Origin: Magnetofaba australis IT-1
Lineage (GTDB): Bacteria; Pseudomonadota; Magnetococcia; Magnetococcales; Magnetococcaceae
Assembly (NCBI RefSeq): GCF_002109495.1
Contig: NZ_LVJN01000020.1
Location: 353,001-417,000 of the forward strand
Direction: 5' to 3'
Length of the DNA stretch: 64,000 nucleotides
Shown: positions 34,255 to 42,224 of the stretch, piece by piece
Numbering within the stretch: the first letter of the stretch is position 1
Layout: each line of letters starts with the position of its first letter
Position numbers and translations under genes: made by a program
Notes under the pieces: model-generated
What the model was told of the DNA's origin: nothing
Seen by the model: the letters and a program-made list of their open reading frames with translations, nothing else
The model's database searches: none

Positions 34255-35135
34255 GGGACCGCCTCCACGCTGATGGCGTCGGCGAACAGGGCGTGATCAT
34301 AGGCGACGTCGATGTCTGCGCTGGGCGTGAGCAGGGAGACGCGCAGCACGCCAGGTTGATGCAGCGCCGCATAGAGGCCGGAGAGTGTGACGCTCAGGCC
34401 CAAACCATGGCGCGCAAAGCAGTATGCGGTGACAGCGGACAGCGAGGCCTGACGCACCACTTCGGCGTCGGGGCCCTCCTCAATGTGCAGCTGCGCCTGC
34501 ACCTGATAGGGGGTGATGCTTGCTCCCTGCACCATGACCTGATCGGTCAGCGGACGCACACTCTCGGCGTTGAGGGCGGCGTTGACCGTCTCCAGCAGTG
34601 TTTGATCCGGCGTCCCGTCGCCAGTATCGGAGAGGACGGTCACCAACACTTGTCCCGGCGACGGACTGGTGATGGCGACATCTTTCACCAGAGGATCGGC
34701 GGAGAAGGCGTGAAAGCGATAGGCGTTGACCGGTCCTGCGGCGGCGATGCCCTCCAACGCCTGCCGAGCGCGTTCACGTAGGCGGTCGTCAGACTCCATG
34801 ACAGGCTCCAGCGGCGGAGTGGCGTCGACATCGCCTGGGTCGATCACTTGACGGCTGATCCCCAGGAGCGCGGCCAGATTCTCCAAATCCGCGCCCACTG
34901 CGTGCGCCAACATCACGGCGCGGGCGCCGTCATTGACGCGCTGGCGCAGGAGTAGTTCGCGATAGGCGAACGCTTCGAGCAGTTTGACCACGGGTTCGGA
35001 TTCGCGGCTCAGAGCAGGAGCCAACTCCGGCGCCGCTGCGCTGACGAAGCTCTTCATCTCGGTGAGAATCGACTCGTAATCGGGCGCCTCCACCACATCG
35101 GGGGAGGGCAGTTGCGACAGATCCACCACGCTCAT
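34251..35135 (-). CDS. Baseplate wedge protein J (P2 gpJ)
   Basis: A 294-residue gpJ-family protein: DYESILTEMKSFVSAAAPEL at the start, YRELLLRQRVNDGARAVMLA in the middle, ADLENLAALLGISRQV and SPSPGQVLVTVLSDTGDG later. gpJ forms the baseplate wedge with W and I. The start overlaps W and the stop overlaps I, both by four bases. Confidence 0.92.
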   Translation of the reverse strand: MSVVDLSQLPSPDVVEAPDYESILTEMKSFVSAAAPELAPALSRESEPVVKLLEAFAYRELLLRQRVNDGARAVMLAHAVGADLENLAALLGISRQVIDPGDVDATPPLEPVMESDDRLRERARQALEGIAAAGPVNAYRFHAFSADPLVKDVAITSPSPGQVLVTVLSDTGDGTPDQTLLETVNAALNAESVRPLTDQVMVQGASITPYQVQAQLHIEEGPDAEVVRQASLSAVTAYCFARHGLGLSVTLSGLYAALHQPGVLRVSLLTPSADIDVAYDHALFADAISVEAVP

Positions 35136-35479
35136 ATCTCAACTCCTTCCAGTTGAATGGGCGCGCCGTCGGGCAGATAGACGGCTTCAATATCCAATGA
35201 AATCCGGCCCGGACCAGCGCTGCGCGCTTGGGTGCGGGTCAATCGCAGACGCGGCTCCCAGCGATCCAGCGCCTCTGCGGTGGCGGCATAGATGGCCAGC
35301 AGAGTCCCCTGGTTGAGCGGCGCATCCACCAATTCGAACAGGCGCGAGCCATAGTCGCGTCGCATCACCCGGGTTCCCAGCGGGGTGGTGAGGATGTCGC
35401 GCACCGACTGCCGCAGCGACGCCATCGCCTCCAGGCCGACCCCGGTTGTTGAATCCATGCCGTGGGGCGTAATGCTCAT
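35132..35479 (-). CDS. Baseplate protein W (gp25-like)
   Basis: A 115-residue gpW/gp25-type protein. Signature parts are SLRQSVRDILTTPLGTRVMR and RDYGSRLFELVDAPLNQGTL, which include the EPR-like core region of lysozyme-related baseplate proteins, and RWEPRLRLTRTQ. I start at ATG 35479; the open frame to 35572 covers the PAAR gene and is not real. Confidence 0.92.
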   Translation of the reverse strand: MSITPHGMDSTTGVGLEAMASLRQSVRDILTTPLGTRVMRRDYGSRLFELVDAPLNQGTLLAIYAATAEALDRWEPRLRLTRTQARSAGPGRISLDIEAVYLPDGAPIQLEGVEI

Positions 35480-35480
35480 C

Positions 35481-35777
35481 TCAACCTCCGTTTGCAAATA
35501 CGTTGTGGCTGCCGCTGGCGGCGGCGGAGCCGCAGGCGACCGGATCGCCGATGCGGGCCAGAGCAGACCCATTGACGATGACGTTGGGGCTGCCGCCCGC
35601 CATCACCGAGGCGTGGGTCTCGGGAATAGGCGGGCAGGTGTGCGCCGCCCAGGGGTCTCCGACCCGATGCGCCGCGCGTCCATTGATGAAGACGTTAGGG
35701 CTGGCGCCCACATTGGGCCGTGCGGGCCAGCAGCCGTGGCCGGTGCAGATATCGCCGAGGCGGACGCATTTGGGCAT
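35481..35777 (-). CDS. PAAR-domain spike-tip protein
   Basis: A 98-residue PAAR protein that sharpens the spike tip and can carry effectors. It shows the repeated pattern PNVFINGRAAHRVGD, SPNVIVNGSALARIGD and SHNVFANGG, with Cys and His residues (CTGHGCWP, HTCPP) suited to bind the metal at the tip. It has no extra effector domain. It sits between V and W, as in several P2-like and pyocin clusters. Confidence 0.88.
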   Translation of the reverse strand: MPKCVRLGDICTGHGCWPARPNVGASPNVFINGRAAHRVGDPWAAHTCPPIPETHASVMAGGSPNVIVNGSALARIGDPVACGSAAASGSHNVFANGG

Positions 35778-35781
35778 GGCG

Positions 35782-36255
35782 TCACCGATCGTCGTTGAGG
35801 TGGATGACGTCGCCGCGAATGGTCACCGAGTGGGGCGCGATCACCACATGGCTGCTGCCAGTCTTGATCTCCAGCGTGCCGCCGCTGGCGGTCAGGTCGA
35901 TGAGCAGGCGATGCGCAGCGCGGTCGTGCTCCATCAGCGCGCCATCGGCGTAGCGCACGCGGTGGCGGCTGGCGACGTTATCCGGTTGCGGATAGGCGTT
36001 TTGATAGAGGGCTGGCAGAATCACCCCCTGAGTCAGTTCGCCGCTGGGGGAGAGCACCAGCACCTGCTCGCCCTCTTCAGGGGCGCGCCAGGTCACATCT
36101 GCGTGGGCGCGCTGGGTGATCCAGGGCAGTGGCGCGGTGACCAGATCGCCAAACCGCACTTGGGCGCGGGCTGTCCCATAGTTGACGCTCTCCACCCGCC
36201 CCACCCGCACCAGGTTCTCCAGTTGGCGGGAGACTTCCGCGATCAGCGCGCTCAT
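35782..36255 (-). CDS. Baseplate spike protein V (P2 gpV)
   Basis: A 157-residue spike protein with an N-terminal OB-fold (RVESVNYGTARAQVRFGD) and PLPWITQRAHADVTWRAPEE, then a C-terminal beta-helical stretch (LEIKTGSSHVVIAPHSVTI). gpV forms the trimeric needle that pierces the outer membrane. It is shorter than P2 gpV (211), ending after a brief helix, so PAAR caps it. It overlaps the upstream ORF by four bases. Confidence 0.88.
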   Translation of the reverse strand: MSALIAEVSRQLENLVRVGRVESVNYGTARAQVRFGDLVTAPLPWITQRAHADVTWRAPEEGEQVLVLSPSGELTQGVILPALYQNAYPQPDNVASRHRVRYADGALMEHDRAAHRLLIDLTASGGTLEIKTGSSHVVIAPHSVTIRGDVIHLNDDR

Positions 36256-36788
36256 GCCTGCGCCTCTGCTGTGCGAATCGCCCGCGCCGCATCGGTGATC
36301 GGGTCATATTCCGGCTCATGGGCGAGGCCCAGATCAGGGGTGACATGTGCGAACAGTGCGTCAGGTTGCAGCGGGTCATCCGCAGTGCGGCGCATCATGG
36401 CGCTGTCGACGGTGAGCGTCAGCACATGGAACAGGGTGGCGGCGTTATCGATTTCGGTGCGGTAACCGCTGGCGCGTAGAGCGCCGAGAGTGCCGGTTTG
36501 ATCCAGCAGCGCGTTGGGGTCGAGGGAAAAGAAGACCGGCGTAGTGTGTAGACTCTGGAGCAGAGGCCACAGATCGTCAGAGGCGTCAACGGCGGCCAGC
36601 CAGAGTTCAACGGATCCGCGCCAATGGGAGTCCACTTGCCAGCCGCTTTGGTCCACGTCGCTGTGGGACAGTGGCGTCATGCCGATGATGATGAGATCGG
36701 CGGCGCTCCACAGGGCGTCAGCGACGCTCTGTGAGAGGCTGTCGTCGGCGCGCAACTTGAGTGCGTCGAGCATCTGTTGGCGGGTCAT
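36252..36788 (-). CDS. First gene of the tail locus, unknown tail protein
   Basis: A 178-residue protein with no family I can name. It begins TRQQMLDALKLRADDSLSQS and has ELWLAAVDASDDLWPLLQSL and RTEIDNAATLFHVLTLTVD. Its position ahead of V, where P2 keeps the tail-completion genes R and S, makes a completion or terminator role possible, but this is inference only. Its stop overlaps the V start by four bases, so it belongs to the same operon. Confidence 0.6.
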   Translation of the reverse strand: MTRQQMLDALKLRADDSLSQSVADALWSAADLIIIGMTPLSHSDVDQSGWQVDSHWRGSVELWLAAVDASDDLWPLLQSLHTTPVFFSLDPNALLDQTGTLGALRASGYRTEIDNAATLFHVLTLTVDSAMMRRTADDPLQPDALFAHVTPDLGLAHEPEYDPITDAARAIRTAEAQA

Positions 36789-36817
36789 CAGTGATCTCCA
36801 GCAGAGAAATTAAAACG

Positions 36818-36846
36818 ATACTACGAATCTGGAGTGATACTACCAA
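36818..36846 (-). promoter_or_regulatory. Predicted sigma-70 promoter of the tail locus
   Basis: On the minus strand: -35 TTGGTA (36846-36841), a 17-bp spacer and -10 TAGTAT (36823-36818), 29 bp before the first ATG. The -35 and -10 lie in two direct repeats GATACTACNAAT (36817-36828, 36835-36846). The stretch TGATACTACCAATATCGTA (36835-36853) matches the operator-like motif of the second promoter at 28666. Confidence 0.45.
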
Positions 36847-36988
36847 TATCGTAATAATATGATAAGGGAGAAATTGTTCTTTCCAGTGGCGCCTGCTTAA
36901 GTGGATGAAAAAACGTGAGTAAAATAATTCCGCAAAGTATTATTTTATTGAGTGGATGCTGATCTTAATGTGTGTATGGTGTGAAAAA

Positions 36989-38284
36989 ATGAAACCAATC
37001 ATTGGAGTGGTGCTGGCGTTGGGACTCTCTGTCTCAGCCGACAATGAGACGAAGAGCCAATTTCAAAGAGGCGTGGAGGCGCTGGAGCAGGGAATCTACG
37101 TCACCGCGCGCGAGGTGTTTGAACCGTTGGCGGAGCAAGGGGTGGCCGAAGCGCAGACCAATCTGTGCGGGATGTATTTGAATGGCCAGGGCGGACCCAA
37201 GGATGTGGCGCAGGCGGCGCGCTGGTGTCGCGCCGCCGCCGAGCAGGGGGAGCCGCAGGGGCAGAGTAATTTGGGCTATCTCTATCGGCGCGGCGCGGGG
37301 GTGGCGCAGGATGCGCGGCAGGCGGCGCGGTGGTGTCGCGCCGCCGCCGAGCAGGGATTCGGCACAGCTCAGTTCAATCTGGGGTATCTCTATCAGACAG
37401 GCCAAGGGGTGAAACAGGATGATCTTCAGGCGCTGCATTGGTATCGCCTCGCAGCGGACCAAGGCGTGGCGACTGCGATGCACGGAATCGGTCATATCTA
37501 TTACCTGGGAAAGGGGGCGCCCCGGGATTATGCCATTGCTCTCGACTGGTTTCGTCAAGCTGCGGATCATGGTGATCCCATGGGCCATACCAAGATTGGC
37601 GTGATCTATTTTCTGGGGCAGGGGGTTCAAGCGGATCGTCACAAAGCGATCAGCGCCTTTTTCAAAGGGGCGGAAGGCGGAGATCCCGTGGCGATGCGTT
37701 TGCTCAGCAAACTGCAGTTGGAAGCGGCGTCATCCGCGCATGAGAGGGCATCGGCTGTGGCGTGGATGCGCAAGGCTGCGCAGTTGGGGGAGCGGGAGGC
37801 GCAATTCCAATTGGCCTTAATCCTGTTTATTGGGGATCAGGCTCCACAGGATATGGCGACGGCGACTCAGTGGATGGAGAAGGCCGCCCGTCAGGGGCAT
37901 CCGGAAGCGCCCTATCTTCTGGGCGAAACCTATTTTGATCCCTCTATCGCGCTGTACGATCCCGCCAAAGCGCGTAAGTGGTATCAAAAAGCGGTAAAGC
38001 TTGGGAATCCAGCCGCCATGAGCAAATTGGGACATATTTTGGAAAACGGGCTTGGCGGCGTGCGAGACCTGCCCGCAGCGTATCGGTTATATGAGACGTC
38101 CGCCCAGCAGGGGTATGCCCCGGGACAGTATCACTTGGCTGATTTTTATGAGCGGGGGGTGGTTGTGGAAAAGAGCTTACGCCAAGCGCAGCACTGGTAC
38201 GCCAAAGCCGCCGCCCATGACATCGCGCCAGCCCGAGAGGGACTGGCGCGCGTCACGGCGGCGTTGAAGAGGGCGGAACGTTAG
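36989..38284 (+). CDS. Sel1-repeat secreted protein
   Basis: A 431-residue protein with a signal peptide (KPIIGVVLALGLSVSA) and about ten Sel1-like repeats of 36 residues, from AEAQTNLCGMYLNGQG to the last at APGQYHLADFYERG. Sel1/TPR solenoids bind partner proteins; the signal sequence places it in the periplasm. Repeats 1 and 2 are almost identical (RWCRAAAEQG), suggesting recent duplication. I take ATG 36989, next to the signal peptide; ATG 36956 is also open. It converges on thrC with a 4-bp overlap of stops. Confidence 0.83.
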   Translation: MKPIIGVVLALGLSVSADNETKSQFQRGVEALEQGIYVTAREVFEPLAEQGVAEAQTNLCGMYLNGQGGPKDVAQAARWCRAAAEQGEPQGQSNLGYLYRRGAGVAQDARQAARWCRAAAEQGFGTAQFNLGYLYQTGQGVKQDDLQALHWYRLAADQGVATAMHGIGHIYYLGKGAPRDYAIALDWFRQAADHGDPMGHTKIGVIYFLGQGVQADRHKAISAFFKGAEGGDPVAMRLLSKLQLEAASSAHERASAVAWMRKAAQLGEREAQFQLALILFIGDQAPQDMATATQWMEKAARQGHPEAPYLLGETYFDPSIALYDPAKARKWYQKAVKLGNPAAMSKLGHILENGLGGVRDLPAAYRLYETSAQQGYAPGQYHLADFYERGVVVEKSLRQAQHWYAKAAAHDIAPAREGLARVTAALKRAER

Positions 38285-39663
38285 CCGTCAATCACGTCCA
38301 GCATGTGCTGCTTGATGACGGCGGCGTCGGCGTCCAACAACACTTGGCGGGTTTCGCGATCCATCAGGTCGGCCAGCGGGCCCGGCAACTCGGGCTCTTG
38401 GCCAATGGCGGACTGCACTGCAGCGCCGAATTTGGCCGGGTGCGCGGTGGCCAGACAGATGGCCCCAGGATAGTCGGCGGCGGCGGCCACGCCCACGGCT
38501 GTGTGGGGGTCGAGCAGATAGCCGGTTTCACTGTGAGTGGCGCGGATCTGTTCCAGAGTCTCCTCTTCGCTCACGGCGGCGGCGGCGAAGGTTTCGTTCA
38601 TCAACGCGCGCTTCTCTTCGCTGATGGAGAAGCGGCCTTTCTCCGCCAGATCGGCCATGCAGGCGCGCACGGCGTCGGCGTCGCGACCGAGTAGGTCGAA
38701 CAGATAGCGTTCGAAGTTGGAGGAGACCTGAATATCCATGGAGGGGCTGATGGTGGGATGCACATCGCCCACTTCATAGACCCCTTCGCGCACAAAGCGC
38801 GAGAGGATGTCGTTGCGGTTGGTGGCCAGAATCAGCTTGCTCACCGGCAAGCCCATCTGCATGGCCAGATAGCCCGCATAGATGTCGCCGAAGTTGCCGG
38901 TGGGCACGGAGAAGACGAGACGTTGGCTGTCATCGCCGCCGGTGGCGCGGCCCCAGGCGTAGAAGTAGTAGACGATCTGCGCCAGGATGCGCGCCCAGTT
39001 GATGGAGTTGACCGCCCCCAGGCTGTGGGACTTTTTGAACTCCAGATCGTTGAACAGTGCTTTGACGATGGCCTGGCCGTCATCGAAGGAGCCGCGAATG
39101 GCGATGTTGTGGACGTTGTCATCCAGTACGGTGGTCATCTGCCGCTCCTGGATGGGGGAGACCCGTCCGTCGGGGTGCAGAATGAAGATGCGGATGTTGC
39201 TCTTGCCGCGCACGCCGTGAATCGCCGCCGAGCCGGTGTCGCCAGAGGTGGCGCCGAGGATATTCAAATGGCCGCCGTCGCGGGCCAGCAGGTACTCGAA
39301 CAGATTGCCCAGGAACTGCAGCGCCACATCCTTGAACGCCAGGGTGGGGCCGTGGAACAGCTCCAGGATGCGTTTGTCGCCCACTTTGACCACCGGGGTG
39401 ATCTCCTTGTGGGCGAACGAGGCGTAGGCGCGATCGATGAGGGATTTGAGATCATCGGCGGGAATCTCGTCGCCGATGAAGGGGCTCATCACCTCAAAGG
39501 CGAGGGTCTGGAACGGTAGTTTGGCCCAAGTCCGCAAGGTTTCGGCGGGGATGAAGGGCACGGATTCGGGGATCAACAGACCGCCATCGGTGGCCAGGCC
39601 CATCATCACGGCGTCGGCGAAAGCGACGGGCTCGACCCCGCCTCGGGTGCTGATATAACGCAC
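38281..39663 (-). CDS. thrC: Threonine synthase ThrC
   Basis: Pyridoxal-phosphate enzyme that turns O-phosphohomoserine into threonine. A 460-residue protein of the long ThrC type: it begins RYISTRGGVEPVAFADAVM, has the PLP lysine in GPTLAFKDVALQF, the phosphate-binding ATSGDTGSAAIHG and the substrate segment SVPTGNFGDIYAGYLA. The order is complete. No other threonine genes are near. A modular palindromic repeat lies just upstream of its start, in the gap to the CYTH gene. Confidence 0.95.
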   Translation of the reverse strand: MRYISTRGGVEPVAFADAVMMGLATDGGLLIPESVPFIPAETLRTWAKLPFQTLAFEVMSPFIGDEIPADDLKSLIDRAYASFAHKEITPVVKVGDKRILELFHGPTLAFKDVALQFLGNLFEYLLARDGGHLNILGATSGDTGSAAIHGVRGKSNIRIFILHPDGRVSPIQERQMTTVLDDNVHNIAIRGSFDDGQAIVKALFNDLEFKKSHSLGAVNSINWARILAQIVYYFYAWGRATGGDDSQRLVFSVPTGNFGDIYAGYLAMQMGLPVSKLILATNRNDILSRFVREGVYEVGDVHPTISPSMDIQVSSNFERYLFDLLGRDADAVRACMADLAEKGRFSISEEKRALMNETFAAAAVSEEETLEQIRATHSETGYLLDPHTAVGVAAAADYPGAICLATAHPAKFGAAVQSAIGQEPELPGPLADLMDRETRQVLLDADAAVIKQHMLDVIDG

Positions 39664-39700
39664 GGAAAAGCTCCTCTATTCGGGATTGGCGAAAGGCCGC

Positions 39701-39838
39701 CAAGGTGGAAGATCGCGACATTTATTGGCGCGATCTTCCGGGGTCTGGGGTCCGCGACCCCAGCGGGTCGAGGGCGGCGCCCTCGTGGGTGCAGGGCGAA
39801 GCCCTGCTGGGGTCTGGGGCGAAGCCCCAGTCTCTTTC
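39701..39838 (+). repeat. Modular palindromic intergenic repeat, copy R2
   Basis: Hairpin 1 is a perfect 11-bp stem GGAAGATCGCG/CGCGATCTTCC with the loop ACATTTATTGG (39707-39739). Further hairpins are CTGGGGTC/GACCCCAG, CGAGGGC/GCCCTCG, GCAGGGC/GCCCTGC and CTGGGGC/GCCCCAG, all with three-base loops. It fills most of the gap between the CYTH gene end and thrC start. Confidence 0.85.
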
Positions 39839-39906
39839 AACATCCAACACCAATGACTGGGCGAAACTATACTGAGCGCGCGCCCAACCGGCAAGCGTTG
39901 GACGCA

Positions 39907-40554
39907 TTACAGCTCATCCGGCAAGCCCGGATCGGTCATCAATTTCAGCCCCAGGGCGTACTTGGAGTAGCGCGAGGGGGTCAGATCGTGGCGCTGGCGC
40001 AGCTCGGCGGCGAGGGCGTCCAACGGGGCGAAATCGCCTTCCAGCAACTCCAACTCCACCTCCACCAAATCATGAGCGAGGCCATTGGCGCGCACCTGTC
40101 CGCAATCCAGCGCCATCTCCGCTTCGCAGCCGGGCAGGCGCAGATGCACGGCGATGCGGGAGAAGTCGGTAACGAGCAGCTCCTGCAACGGCTCCTCCAG
40201 CGGCCACGGTCCGCGCGCCAAGAGGGCGTCGCGAATCTCGCCTGCGGGCATGTCGCCCAGGGTGGCGGGCAGATAGGGCAAAAACTGCTCCCACTCGTCA
40301 CGGGCGGAAACGCCGTTTTCAATGCGACCGCCCCCCTTGAGGGCGGAGCGCCACTGCCCCGGGGCCTCTTCGCGGGTGCGAAAGGCGAGGCGTTTACGCA
40401 TCAGATGGCGCGCGGCGGTGTCATAATAGATAGCGCAGTAGGAGAGATCCTTGGCTTCGCCAATCTGTGCGGCGCCAATGGCCGGGTCCGCCCGCACCGC
40501 ATCCAGAATGCTGGCGTGGGCGGCGGTGAGTTTGATCTCCTGTTCCAGGGCCAT
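39907..40554 (-). CDS. CYTH-domain protein (triphosphatase-like)
   Basis: A 215-residue protein of the CYTH (triphosphate tunnel) superfamily. The N-terminal ExExK signature is intact as ALEQEIKL (Glu4, Glu6, Lys8); YYDTAARHLMRKRLAFRTRE and LKGGGRIENG supply basic tunnel residues and AEMALDCGQVRANG and LVEVELELLEGD supply acidic ones. Relatives hydrolyse inorganic triphosphate or thiamine triphosphate; the exact substrate is not clear. I start at ATG 40554, where the family begins; the frame is open to 40845 through a repeat. Confidence 0.85.
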   Translation of the reverse strand: MALEQEIKLTAAHASILDAVRADPAIGAAQIGEAKDLSYCAIYYDTAARHLMRKRLAFRTREEAPGQWRSALKGGGRIENGVSARDEWEQFLPYLPATLGDMPAGEIRDALLARGPWPLEEPLQELLVTDFSRIAVHLRLPGCEAEMALDCGQVRANGLAHDLVEVELELLEGDFAPLDALAAELRQRHDLTPSRYSKYALGLKLMTDPGLPDEL

Positions 40555-40592
40555 GGCGATTTTTCCTTGGGCGACGGACGGGTCTATCCAGT

Positions 40593-40800
40593 TGTTAACA
40601 TTCGGCAGCGAACATTGGGACGCTATAAGATATCGAGGGCTACGCCCTCGAGCTCCCAAGATCAAAAGCCAAACCGTGGGGCTCCGCCCCACATTTTTGG
40701 ATACGGCTTCGCCTGTGGCCGCTGGGGTCGCGGACCCCAGACCCCGAAAAAATCGGCCATAAATGTCCGATTTTTCCAATTTTACATCTTTGTGTGAAAC
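40593..40800 (-). repeat. Modular palindromic intergenic repeat, copy R3 (inverted)
   Basis: Read on the minus strand: hairpin GGAAAAATCGG/CCGATTTTTTC with loop ACATTTATGG (40746-40777), then CTGGGGTC/GACCCCAG, a short AGGC/GCC pair, GTGGGGC/GCCCCAC and CGAGGGC/GCCCTCG. Linkers match R1. It fills the divergent 327-bp gap between the CYTH gene and the HAD-like gene, which holds no other element I can see. Confidence 0.85.
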
Positions 40801-40881
40801 GACCACTTTTGACTTATAGCGAGTATACTGAACACGCCACGCCAAAAAGGGGCCACTATAGAGCGTTCAGCGGAGGGTTGC

Positions 40882-41922
40882 ATGGACAAACTGCTCTGTA
40901 TCGACGTCAACGGGGTGCTGCTGGAGTCCGAGCAGGAGATTGAACTGGCCTCGTGGCTGGAGTTCGCCCAGTGGGCGGCGGCGCGTCACCATGTGCTGCA
41001 AGGGGAGGCGATGCCCGATGCCGGATGGTTCGACCGAGTGCGCCGATTCCTCTACCTGTTTGGCGATACGCCGCCTGCGGCGCGCTGGCCGCTGCTGGCG
41101 GCGGGGTTCGATCCCGATGCGCTCAGCGCCGAATTGATGGCGCAGCTGGCCGCCATTGCTCCGGAGCAGACGGAATCGGCGGGGCATCCGCATCTGGCGG
41201 ACTGGCCCGATGCGGATCTGTGGGACGCTTTTGTGGGCTGGCGCACCCACCATCCCATTCCGTTGGACCCGCCTGATCCGCAGCGCCACCCGCGCGCATT
41301 GCCGCCCACATGGTTGGCGCGCTGGCGCCCGTTCTACCCGCTGCTGACCAAGCCGGAACACCGGGTAGCCATCAATACGCTGCTGCTGGGACGCTTCGAT
41401 CCAGGACAGTTGAACGAGTCCATCATCAATGGGCTCTCCCACGCCGATGCGGCGTTGGAGCGCGAGACCATGCAGCGCATCACCCAGATCCGCAATGATC
41501 TCCTCGACAGGCCGGATTATGGCGAGATGATCGCGCTATTCCCCAAACAGGTGGACTATGCGTGGTTGGGCGAGCAGCACCGGGCGGGGGTGGTGGTGAT
41601 GATCACCAACAACGTGTTTGCTCTGGAAGGGTTGCGCCGCAATGGCTTCCCGGTCACCGACGCCCATGTGCGCAGCAACGCCCAGGGAGTTTCCAACAAA
41701 GCCGAGCATATTCGCGCGCTGATGACGCGGGACCAGATCGAGCCGACGCGGATTCTGTTCGTGGATGACAAATCGGGCTCGCTGCAGGATGTGGCAGATG
41801 GTTTGCCGCAGATTCCCCGCGAGAATCTGGTTCAGCCGGAGTGGGCGCCGGAGGGGGCCAATGACGGACGCTTCCCCAGGCTGGATTTCGCCGACATCCG
41901 CGCCTGTTTTGAGGCGCTATAG
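40882..41922 (+). CDS. HAD-like hydrolase with altered motif I (DxN)
   Basis: A 346-residue protein. HAD motif I reads CIDVNGVLL, so the usual second Asp is Asn; motif II is MITNN; the Lys is in SNKAEHIRAL and motif IV is ILFVDDKSGSLQDV. Between motifs I and II lies a large helical cap of about 200 residues. HAD phosphatases need the second Asp as acid/base, so this may be a weak phosphatase, a different transferase or a binding protein. No substrate can be assigned. ATG 40882 follows GGAGGGTTGC. Confidence 0.75.
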   Translation: MDKLLCIDVNGVLLESEQEIELASWLEFAQWAAARHHVLQGEAMPDAGWFDRVRRFLYLFGDTPPAARWPLLAAGFDPDALSAELMAQLAAIAPEQTESAGHPHLADWPDADLWDAFVGWRTHHPIPLDPPDPQRHPRALPPTWLARWRPFYPLLTKPEHRVAINTLLLGRFDPGQLNESIINGLSHADAALERETMQRITQIRNDLLDRPDYGEMIALFPKQVDYAWLGEQHRAGVVVMITNNVFALEGLRRNGFPVTDAHVRSNAQGVSNKAEHIRALMTRDQIEPTRILFVDDKSGSLQDVADGLPQIPRENLVQPEWAPEGANDGRFPRLDFADIRACFEAL

Positions 41923-42133
41923 TCGCTTGAATCCAGAATGACACACATCCAAATCGCTCAATGTTTGCGTGACGCAGGCTGAACTTGCGCTGACTATGGG
42001 ACAAATTTCCAGAGGAAATTTGTCGGGATTGATTCGGGCCATCCGTGGCCCTCACCCTGCGGGCTTGCTGCGCGAGTCCGATTTGGCAATCCTGCCAAAT
42101 CGTCATAGGGTCTGTGACCCTTAAGCGGGTGTG
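41923..42133 (+). repeat. Left part of modular repeat R4, cut by the IS1111 element
   Basis: It begins with the same TTTGCGTGACGCAG and TTGCGCTG stretch as the large repeats A and B (palindrome at 41966-41976), then hairpins GACAAATTTC/GAAATTTGTC-type (about 41999-42024), GGCC/GGCC, GATTTGGCA/TGCCAAATC and GGGTC/GACCC, and ends AAGCGGGTGTG at 42133. The other half resumes after the IS. No gene lies in 41923-42224. Confidence 0.75.
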
Positions 42134-42224
42134 TAATGGAATGGTCCGCTCCGCTACCCAAACGGCCTCGCAATGGGCCAAGATGGTGGTGTGTTTTTCC
42201 ATCTAAACGGAGTCGGAGCGGACC

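Noticed and set aside
39907-40845. Extended N-terminus of the CYTH protein through repeat R3
   Set aside because: The extra 97 residues come from the palindromic repeat and do not precede the CYTH signature in a meaningful way.
41923-42133. tRNA-like hairpins before the IS1111 element
   Set aside because: Stem lengths and loops do not give a cloverleaf and no T-loop or CCA end is present.
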